31,146 nt of DNA from a virus: positions 1-31,146 of the IMG/VR virus record IMGVR_UViG_3300010885_028425. One strand, 5' to 3'. Shown here piece by piece: positions 13,720 through 31,146 of the stretch. The notes below the pieces were generated by a model, which worked only from the letters and a program-made list of their open reading frames with translations, did not search any database and was not told the DNA's origin. Each line of letters starts with the position of its first letter. The first letter of the stretch is position 1. The position numbers and the translations under genes are program-made.

Positions 13720-14622
13720 ATGCAAAAAATACCTTTAGTAACTATAACCTGCGCTAGAGACCTGCATTTGTTGGAATTGCAAGCTCAGAGTATACAGCAA
13801 CATTTGACATCAACACACGATGTATATATTATAGTGAACGAATCCGATACAACTGCATGGTTTAAATATTTTGATCAGAACATAAAACACTACTATGCAC
13901 AGCACAATTTAATTGTAATTTGTAGGGACGAGTTTGATGTACAGTGGGCATTATGGACGAATGGCAAAGTTAACAATTGGAGCAGTGGCTGGGTCACTCA
14001 ACAAATACTAAAGTTGATAGTTGCGGATAAAATACCGCAACATGCCTATCTTGTATTGGACAGTCAGAATTTCTTGATAAAAGAATTTGATACTGTTTTA
14101 GAAGATAAAATACCATATCGTCCTGGCATCTTTTCAATGCCCAGGACCACCTGGGACAGTTACGCAAAGCTGTTTGGGATCAGCAATTTGGAACCCAGCG
14201 ACGACGTCATGTCCATATGTACTCCGATATATTTGAATACGAGTCTAGTTAACAGTTTGATTGAAAACTTTTCAGGTCAAAGAGAGTTTGCCAAATGGTT
14301 TAATTCCATACCTGGAAAAAGTGAGTTTATACTGTATTACTTGTGGGCACAAACTAAGGGATTGTTTGATACATGTCATTGCAAAACCGATGATTGGGCA
14401 GGGCCGTACTTGCGCGATTCAACCACATTTGACCATGACTTTGAAAAATTCTTTGACTTTGTTGGCATACACGAACCACACAAGTGGACCAGTATAAATC
14501 ATAGAAGTTGGGGAGACATGACTGATAAGCAATACAATGATCTATTGATCAAGTTGTCTGACTATGACTTAACACCTGACTTCACAGAATACAGAACACA
14601 CTACTTGGAGAGATACCGTTAA
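13720..14622 (+). CDS. Glycosyltransferase-like protein (DUF6492-type)
   Basis: A 300-residue protein with a GT-A-like N-terminus: LVTITCARDLHLLELQAQSI (6-25), then the GWVTQQILKL helix (90-99) and HAYLVLDSQNFLI (108-120) at the position of a DxD-like nucleotide-sugar motif (D114). This order matches DUF6492 proteins, which are thought to be glycosyltransferases. The donor and acceptor are unknown; LPS, virion or modified bases are all possible. There is no Shine-Dalgarno sequence before ATG 13720; the 43-base gap to the divergent gene is AT-rich and holds a TATAGATA and a TATAGT that could serve as promoter elements. The stop overlaps the next start (TAATG), linking it to the following oxygenase. 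Confidence 0.65.
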   Translation: MQKIPLVTITCARDLHLLELQAQSIQQHLTSTHDVYIIVNESDTTAWFKYFDQNIKHYYAQHNLIVICRDEFDVQWALWTNGKVNNWSSGWVTQQILKLIVADKIPQHAYLVLDSQNFLIKEFDTVLEDKIPYRPGIFSMPRTTWDSYAKLFGISNLEPSDDVMSICTPIYLNTSLVNSLIENFSGQREFAKWFNSIPGKSEFILYYLWAQTKGLFDTCHCKTDDWAGPYLRDSTTFDHDFEKFFDFVGIHEPHKWTSINHRSWGDMTDKQYNDLLIKLSDYDLTPDFTEYRTHYLERYR

Positions 14623-15233
14623 TGCTAACTTCAGTGGACCCATGGCGCCCGATAATTTACAAAGATAACTTTGGTGGATTAGACCACAGCGGTATCATCG
14701 ATAAAATAAATCCCATCCTCGATCAGTGTGCATCGTCTAACACATACCTTGAAAAGGATGGCGGTGTTAGCAGTGTGAGAGATTCAAAAACAAATAACAG
14801 TCTTGGGCCCATTGCTTGGGACGAGTTCGCTGGTTTAAGAGACTGGATGACTCCTAGAATTACCCAAGCAGTTGCCAACTGGGGTCTGCCCAGTATGAAC
14901 TATGTTGTGGATCTAAGCTGGATCAATCGTCACGGACCTGGTGCATGGACCGATGAGCATGTGCATAGAGCCACTGCATTTGTTGCTACATATTATATCA
15001 AAGCGCCTGAACATGGCGGACATTTGTTAGTACGCAACCCTTTAGAATACCATTGGAATTATTATCCCGAAGGTGATGATTTATCAAAGGAGATATGGAA
15101 GCCCGTAGAAGTAACTACTGGAGATTTTGTGTTGTTCCCCGGATGGCTACCCCACAAATCGGATATCAATCGTTCCTTGGACACAAGATATGTGTTGAGC
15201 GTTAACTTTATTGTTGCTCCAAGATACCGATAA
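14622..15233 (+). CDS. 2OG-Fe(II) oxygenase family protein (TIGR02466/PF13759-like)
   Basis: A 203-residue protein with the family pattern SWINRHGPGAWTDEHVHRAT (first metal region, H113/H115), the strand AFVATYYIKAPEHGGHLLVRNP (119-140), then GDFVLFPGWLPHKSDIN (distal H178) and R189 in TRYVLSVNF. The first metal motif is HVH where many relatives have HxH or HxD, so which residues bind iron is uncertain. The family is common in T4-like cyanophages and has no established substrate. GGAG at 14607-14610 is 11 bases before ATG, and translation is probably coupled to the glycosyltransferase-like gene through TAATG. Confidence 0.78.
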   Translation: MLTSVDPWRPIIYKDNFGGLDHSGIIDKINPILDQCASSNTYLEKDGGVSSVRDSKTNNSLGPIAWDEFAGLRDWMTPRITQAVANWGLPSMNYVVDLSWINRHGPGAWTDEHVHRATAFVATYYIKAPEHGGHLLVRNPLEYHWNYYPEGDDLSKEIWKPVEVTTGDFVLFPGWLPHKSDINRSLDTRYVLSVNFIVAPRYR

Positions 15234-15257
15234 ATACTGTCATGTATAATTTTATCA
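15229..15257. promoter_or_regulatory. Late promoter GATAAATAC within an inverted repeat spanning the SOD start codon
   Basis: GATAAATAC (15229-15237) overlaps the upstream stop and ends 4 bases before ATG 15242. TAC/GTA (15235-15237 with 15244-15246) and GATAAA/TTTATC (15229-15234 with 15252-15257) pair with a 5-base bulge on the 3' side. By T4 geometry transcription would start at the A of the ATG, and no Shine-Dalgarno sequence is present. Confidence 0.5.
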
Positions 15258-15802
15258 GGCATATTTCCCTAAATGAAGGCAAAACTCCCTTGACTTTGGA
15301 GCAGACACCCTTGCCTTACAGCAGAACTGCACTGGCACCCGTAAAAAGCAAAGCCACATTGGACTATCATTATGGAGAATTGTACAAGGGCTATGTGGAT
15401 CGATACAACAAAGGTGAGGGCGATCCTGACTTCAACGAAGCTGGCGCTTTTTTGCATGACATTTATTTTAGACAATTTCAGCATCCCACGAACAATAACC
15501 AGCCCGATCATATAGCTTTGAATTTTATCAACAAGCACTACAAGTCCTTTGGAAATTTGCAAGAACAATTTGAAAAAACTGCTATGAAAATACAGGGTAG
15601 CGGATGGGTGTATCTAGCAAGAGATGGCAGTATCAAAACCATTAAAAATCACGAAGTCAGAATGGACATCATACTGCTGGTGGACTGGTGGGAGCATGCC
15701 TGGGCTCTGGACTATCAAGCTGACAAGAAAGATTACCTACACAATATCTGGAGAATCATGAATTGGAACATGATTGGCTCTAGAGTTGGTCGAGTGTCTT
15801 GA
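15242..15802 (+). CDS. Fe/Mn superoxide dismutase
   Basis: A 186-residue SOD. The N-terminal hairpin carries LPYSRTALAPVKSKATLDYHY with metal ligand H43, a shortened second helix FNEAGAFLHDIYF with H72, the characteristic FGNLQEQFEKTAMKIQGSGWVYLA (103-126), and D148-WWEH152-AW with the last two ligands, followed by DYLHNIWRIMNW. All four ligands are in place. The tmxxHHxxH helix is reduced to DYHYGELYKGYV, and the usual NQD segment reads KNHEV, so metal choice (Fe or Mn) cannot be read off. It converts superoxide to H2O2 and O2 in the cytosol; the peroxiredoxin at 1535 could remove the product. There is no ribosome-binding site; a late-type motif ends 4 bases before ATG. Its end overlaps the convergent zinc-ribbon gene by 23 bases. 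Confidence 0.88.
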   Translation: MYNFIRHISLNEGKTPLTLEQTPLPYSRTALAPVKSKATLDYHYGELYKGYVDRYNKGEGDPDFNEAGAFLHDIYFRQFQHPTNNNQPDHIALNFINKHYKSFGNLQEQFEKTAMKIQGSGWVYLARDGSIKTIKNHEVRMDIILLVDWWEHAWALDYQADKKDYLHNIWRIMNWNMIGSRVGRVS

Positions 15803-16067
15803 GACTACTGGCAGGAATACTCCATACTTTACGGCTTTCTACACCTTTGCTTTGTGCAAATTTCTTGGCATCACACTCAGAACACACATGATAGTAGTTG
15901 TCGTTTAAACGCTTGGGATCCATGGCACCTTTATCCCTATGAAATAGATTTTGACAACTGTCGCACCTAAATATAACCACACGTTTTTTACGGCTATAGG
16001 TATGGGTCATACCGCACGTACTAGTGCGTACATAGTAGTTTTGTCTAAGTTCTGTTCCTAAATACAT
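15780..16067 (-). CDS. Small zinc-ribbon protein
   Basis: A 95-residue basic protein with two CxxC knuckles: C35/C38 (IFRCDSCQ) and C62/C65 (HVCSECDAKKF), separated by 23 residues with KGAMDPKRLNDNYYH between them. This is a four-cysteine zinc ribbon; similar proteins occur in marine T4-like phages without known function. Nucleic-acid or protein binding is plausible. There is no HNH catalytic motif, so I do not call it a homing endonuclease. It lacks a Shine-Dalgarno sequence and starts 3 bases after a minus-strand late-type motif. Confidence 0.65.
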   Translation of the reverse strand: MYLGTELRQNYYVRTSTCGMTHTYSRKKRVVIFRCDSCQNLFHRDKGAMDPKRLNDNYYHVCSECDAKKFAQSKGVESRKVWSIPASSLKTLDQL

Positions 16068-16079
16068 AATGTATTTACA
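16059..16079. promoter_or_regulatory. Minus-strand late-type motif in a palindrome overlapping the zinc-ribbon start codon
   Basis: TAAATACAT-A-ATGTATTTA (16059-16077) is a perfect 9-bp inverted repeat with one central base. On the minus strand TGTAAATAC (16079-16071) lies in the 5' arm and the ATG (16067-16065) in the 3' arm, with only 3 bases between motif and ATG. The octamer TGTAAATA has two mismatches to TATAAATA. Confidence 0.45.
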
Positions 16080-16099
16080 TTAAGGTTATAAAATCCTTT

Positions 16100-16108
16100 G
16101 ATAAATAT
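16100..16108 (+). promoter_or_regulatory. Late-type promoter motif GATAAATAT
   Basis: The octamer GATAAATA has one mismatch to the T4 late consensus and sits in the small palindrome TGAT-AAAT-ATCA (16099-16110). The predicted start near 16113 leaves a 14-base leader with GAGGG (16115-16119). It probably drives the Fe-S carrier gene and the giant structural gene 3 bases behind it. Confidence 0.55.
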
Positions 16109-16126
16109 CATATCGAGGGCTACAAA

Positions 16127-16450
16127 ATGATCACAATCACCGAATCTGCAAAAGCAAAAATCAAGGATTTACTGCTTGAAGAGAACAATCCACAATTATC
16201 ACTACGTACATTTGTACAGGGCGGAGGGTGTAGCGGATTCAGCTATGGATTCACATTTGATGAAGTGACAAACGAAGACGATTTTGAAATCCCAGTTGAC
16301 ACTTTCAAGATCCTAGTGGACAGCATGAGCATGACATATCTCACAGGCGCTGATATAGATTACAAAGACGATCTCACAGGCAGCCAATTTGTAATAACAA
16401 ACCCCAATGCACAATCAACCTGCGGCTGTGGCAGCAGTTTCGGAGTATAA
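16127..16450 (+). CDS. A-type iron-sulfur cluster carrier (ErpA/IscA/HesB-like)
   Basis: A 107-residue A-type carrier with the three conserved cysteines: C35 in [16 protein letters not shown], and C99 and C101 in [17 protein letters not shown]. The C-terminal TNPNA(Q/K)STCGCGSSF makes ErpA the closest match I recall. These proteins accept [2Fe-2S] or [4Fe-4S] clusters from the scaffold and pass them to target enzymes. HesB-like genes are known in T4-like cyanophages and pelagiphages. Here it is transcribed directly ahead of a 12-kb structural gene from a late-type promoter, so a role in virion or late Fe-S protein maturation is possible; the radical SAM protein at 6499 is another client candidate. 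Confidence 0.92.
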   Translation: MITITESAKAKIKDLLLEENNPQLSLRTFVQGGGCSGFSYGFTFDEVTNEDDFEIPVDTFKILVDSMSMTYLTGADIDYKDDLTGSQFVITNPNAQSTCGCGSSFGV

Positions 16451-16453
16451 TAA

Positions 16454-28698
<12,245 letters not shown>

Positions 28699-28699
<1 letters not shown>

Positions 28700-28947
28700 T
28701 GTCACAACTAACTATAAATGTAGGTACTATTGCCAACGACAAAACTGGCGACACACTACGATCGGCTTTTGTAAAAGCTAACTCAAATTTTACAGAGTTG
28801 TATACAGCATCGGGAACAGTGCCCAACGGTACCAAAACATCAACTGCCGTCGGTACTGCTGGGCAAATTAGTTACGATTCTACTTACCTTTATGTTTGTA
28901 TAGCAACAAATACATGGCGTCGTGTAGCGTTGGGTAGCACTTATTAA
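28699..28947 (+). CDS. Mini-fibre protein: N-terminal assembly module plus small C-terminal tip
   Basis: An 82-residue protein. Residues 1-39 are the same module that begins the two flanking large genes (TINVGTIANDKTGDTLRSAF, then NFTELY); residues 50-82 are a short tip (AGQISYDSTYLYVC, NTWRRVAL) of a type found at the ends of phage structural proteins. No shaft lies between them. It could cap or space the attachment site used by the long fibres, or be a remnant of a deleted fibre; the intact start (TAATG overlap with the giant gene) and clean frame favour a functional gene. Confidence 0.7.
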
Positions 28948-28952
28948 GATAC

Positions 28953-28961
28953 GGTAAATAC
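28953..28961 (+). promoter_or_regulatory. Late-type promoter motif GGTAAATAC
   Basis: Two mismatches to TATAAATA (GGTAAATA) but the full TAAATAC core. The expected start near 28966 leaves a 13-base leader with AGAGAG before ATG 28979. I see no strong inverted repeat around it. Confidence 0.45.
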
Positions 28962-28978
28962 TAAAAGAGAGCGCAAAC

Positions 28979-30865
28979 ATGTCATTACAAACAATCAATT
29001 TAGGAACTTATGCAAACGATGGCACCGGGGATGACCTACGTACTGCGTTTACCAAAGTAAACAGCAATTTTGCGGCCCTGACACTGACCTCTGGTATTTC
29101 AAGTGCTGCCAACCTAGGTACAGGAGTTGGTATATGGGCTGATAAGAATCTAACAAATTTACGTTTCAAAAGCCTCACTAGTACCGGAGCCAGTGTTACT
29201 ATCACCAGCACAACCAACACAGTAAATTTAGAATCGGCAACAAAGGTCAGCAAAGACACCAGTCCCATTCTAGGTGGTAATTTAAATCTCAATAATTTTT
29301 ATATTTCAGGTGGTGATACACGAACCACAGTTCATGGCTACGACCAACGAATAAGCGATAATCTTTTAGCATTGTTGATGCGTAATAACACATTCACTGT
29401 GGATCTAGGATCATTCAGTTACCCTACTGGATACGACACAGTATCAAGAGGATATAATGTAGATTTTGGTACTGGTTTCTTGTCAACCAACAATCACGTT
29501 AATTTTGGTAACTACAGCACTGTTGTTGGTCTAGAAGACAGCAACAATCATAAATTAACACTGACTGGTAATTTGGTCACCAGCGGCGGATACAACCTCA
29601 CATTGAATTTGTCTGGCAATAGCAATCTCACACTGCCTACTGGTGGTACGCTGGCTGTTGCAGGTTCTGGATTAGGACAGTTTGGAACAACAACCAGTTC
29701 GCAATTAAGAACCATCATGAGCGACCCTACTGGTACTGGTGCTCTAGTATTTGGTACCAGTCCCACACTCAGCAATCCCACATTTAGTGGAAATATAACT
29801 TTAGGCGGTACTACATCAACTGGTACCACTGGCACTGGATCTATTGTATTTTCTAACAGTCCTATTTTGACCAGCCCCACAATCAACGGTAGTATTACTG
29901 GTATTACCAATATCGATACCAGTAGTGCTTCAACCAGTTTCTTTCCCAGTCCAACAACTGCCAATTTGTTCAGTCAAGGCACAGCCATAACTATTGGTGC
30001 AAATACTGGGACCACGACTGTTAGTAATACTTTAACTGCTAGCAGTCCTACATTTAACATAAGTGTAAACACTGCAAGTACAAGTTTTAATTTATACAAC
30101 ACCACAGCAACCACTATCAATGCGTTTGGTGCATCAACAACCATCAACGTTGCGGCCAATGCGGCCAGTGCAACCACACTGTATGTTGGTTCAACTACTA
30201 AAGATAATACTTTAAGTATAAGCGGAAATACCACTACTGGTACAGCTAGTCTAAGTTCCAATGTGGTAGGTGGCACAGCCAACGTGTTTGTAGGAGTTAC
30301 TGGATCAGTCAACATTGGTGGTACTGCTAGTACTGTGAGTATTGGTAATAATTCTGGTAACAGCACATTGAGTATTATAGGTAATGGTACAAGCGGTACC
30401 AGTACAATTACTTCTAATGTTACCACCGGTACTGCCAACATATACGGTGGTGTTACTGGTACGATCAATTTGGGTGCTACAGCATTGGCTGTCAATATTG
30501 GTGTTAGTACTGGTACAACTACTATTGCTGGCGCCACTGCCGTAACTAATATAAAGAGAGTGGGTTTAGAAATTACTCCTCCCAATTATATCACTGTTGC
30601 AACAACAGCCACTTATTCATTAAGTAATACAGTAACAGAAAATATTTTACTTGTTACTGCAACTGCTTTGACTATTACACCAACATTTCCTAATACTGGA
30701 GTTGTGGATGGGCAAAGACTAAGATTTACCGTAGCAGTCAACAATGCCACACTGGCAGGAACAGGTGGTGCAACTTTGGTAGGAACATTTGCTGGAGCAG
30801 TTACAGCACCAACAACATTCACATATATCTATAGAGCAAGCAACACCACATGGTACAGACAATAA
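28979..30865 (+). CDS. Phage fibre-like structural protein
   Basis: A 628-residue protein starting with the shared assembly module (TINLGTYANDGTGDDLRTAF, then NSNF). A fibre shaft follows with short, irregular beta repeats rich in Thr, Gly, Ser and Asn; around nt 30225-30540 near-repeats such as TGTASLSSNV/SGTSTITSNV and GGTANVFVGVTGSVNIG/TGTANIYGGVTGTINLG are visible. The C-terminal 95 residues (from about nt 30580) are a distinct globular tip with TLAGTGGATLVGTF and a final TTFTYIYRASNTTWYRQ. There is no enzymatic motif. A late-type motif precedes the gene. It is probably a tail or side fibre; receptor binding by the tip is inference. Confidence 0.78.
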   Translation: MSLQTINLGTYANDGTGDDLRTAFTKVNSNFAALTLTSGISSAANLGTGVGIWADKNLTNLRFKSLTSTGASVTITSTTNTVNLESATKVSKDTSPILGGNLNLNNFYISGGDTRTTVHGYDQRISDNLLALLMRNNTFTVDLGSFSYPTGYDTVSRGYNVDFGTGFLSTNNHVNFGNYSTVVGLEDSNNHKLTLTGNLVTSGGYNLTLNLSGNSNLTLPTGGTLAVAGSGLGQFGTTTSSQLRTIMSDPTGTGALVFGTSPTLSNPTFSGNITLGGTTSTGTTGTGSIVFSNSPILTSPTINGSITGITNIDTSSASTSFFPSPTTANLFSQGTAITIGANTGTTTVSNTLTASSPTFNISVNTASTSFNLYNTTATTINAFGASTTINVAANAASATTLYVGSTTKDNTLSISGNTTTGTASLSSNVVGGTANVFVGVTGSVNIGGTASTVSIGNNSGNSTLSIIGNGTSGTSTITSNVTTGTANIYGGVTGTINLGATALAVNIGVSTGTTTIAGATAVTNIKRVGLEITPPNYITVATTATYSLSNTVTENILLVTATALTITPTFPNTGVVDGQRLRFTVAVNNATLAGTGGATLVGTFAGAVTAPTTFTYIYRASNTTWYRQ

Positions 30866-30884
30866 ACTTGATGGGGCGTGATTA

Positions 30885-31146
30885 ATGGCATTAAACATCT
30901 GGACTCAACCATCAGGTTATAGTTTTGGAACATTTCCTGAGCAAGTATCGGTTAACTTACCATTACCGTTAATACCTGCGGCAGGATTTAACGGCGTGCC
31001 GCCGCCAAGCTACGACGGAACTAGGCACCATCCTACAGCACCGTTACGCAATAGTGCAGGAGCACCATTTGCTCGAAATGCAGTAAACAGCTATACAGAT
31101 GGCTTACATGCTATGCGTACTGATCTAGCCAATGCTCGCACAGTTA
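30885..31146 (+). CDS. Structural protein, N-terminal part (3' truncated by window edge)
   Basis: An open frame runs from ATG 30885 to the right edge (87 codons) without a stop. It begins MALNIWTQPSGYSFGTFPEQ, which I recognise as the start of large putative structural proteins of T4-like cyanophages, where an Ig-like 'LPxGLxL' region normally follows. Here the sequence after LPLPLIPAAGFNGVPPP instead reads SYDGTRHHPTAPLRN and AVNSYTDGLHAMRTDLANA, which I do not recognise. The ATG lies 19 bases after the previous stop with only a weak GGGGCG stretch ahead of it. Confidence 0.65.
   Translation, partial: MALNIWTQPSGYSFGTFPEQVSVNLPLPLIPAAGFNGVPPPSYDGTRHHPTAPLRNSAGAPFARNAVNSYTDGLHAMRTDLANARTV

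Noticed and set aside
15780-16067. Zinc-ribbon protein as an HNH homing endonuclease
   Set aside because: It has two CxxC knuckles but no HNH or His-Asn catalytic pair; the His residues are not in the required arrangement.
29974-30585. Tandem-looking GGTACT/ACTGGT-rich DNA as a CRISPR array or satellite repeat
   Set aside because: The repetition follows Thr-Gly-Thr/Ser codons in a continuous fibre frame, with no constant repeat length or spacers.

Overview
This window looks like part of the genome of a T4-type tailed phage (myovirus) of an aquatic bacterium. Four things support this. About half of the window is fibre or adhesin-like structural genes built from modules familiar from marine T4-like phages. 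There is a phage-type ATP-dependent DNA ligase. Genes are packed with stop/start overlaps of 1-24 bases, and no non-coding gap exceeds about 105 bases. Copies of a T4 late-promoter-like motif (N-ATAAATAC and close variants) lie directly upstream of several genes. The ErpA-like and ClpP proteins resemble proteobacterial versions, which hints at a proteobacterial host but does not prove it. I found no tRNA, CRISPR array, insertion sequence or convincing rho-independent terminator.

Layout. (1) 2-2652: a tight plus-strand operon with the C-terminus of a Bax-inhibitor-1 family membrane protein, a small two-helix membrane protein, an MBD4-like DNA glycosylase, a MazG-like NTP pyrophosphohydrolase, a peroxiredoxin and ClpP. 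(2) 2728-9079: a putative zinc metalloprotease under a late-type promoter, the ligase under a sigma70-type promoter, a small membrane protein, a 2OG-Fe(II) oxygenase, a Trp-rich unknown, a radical SAM protein, and a conserved-looking unknown under a second sigma70-type promoter. (3) 9122-10540: a fibre-like protein under a late-type promoter. (4) 10543-12325: a QueD/PTPS-like protein under a third sigma70-type promoter, a small membrane protein and a UvdE-type UV endonuclease. (5) 12302-16067: a strand-switching accessory island with three more 2OG-oxygenase-like proteins, a Lys/Ala/Pro-rich basic protein, a glycosyltransferase-like protein, an Fe/Mn superoxide dismutase and a zinc-ribbon protein. 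(6) 16127-31146: an ErpA-like Fe-S carrier followed by a 4081-residue modular structural protein, an 82-residue mini-fibre, a 628-residue fibre and the start of another structural gene.

Two themes connect the genes. The first is oxygen, iron and damage chemistry: superoxide dismutase, peroxiredoxin, an Fe-S carrier, radical SAM, four 2OG-oxygenase-like proteins, UvdE, a glycosylase and a ligase. The second is regulation: early-type promoters (TTGAC(T/C)-16/17-TATAAT) contrast with late-type motifs. At several late-type sites the motif lies in, or is enclosed by, an inverted repeat whose 3' arm covers the start codon. Three genes have the motif only 3-4 bases before ATG and no Shine-Dalgarno sequence, which predicts leaderless late messages. 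This promoter/hairpin/start-codon arrangement is the most interesting non-coding signal I found.
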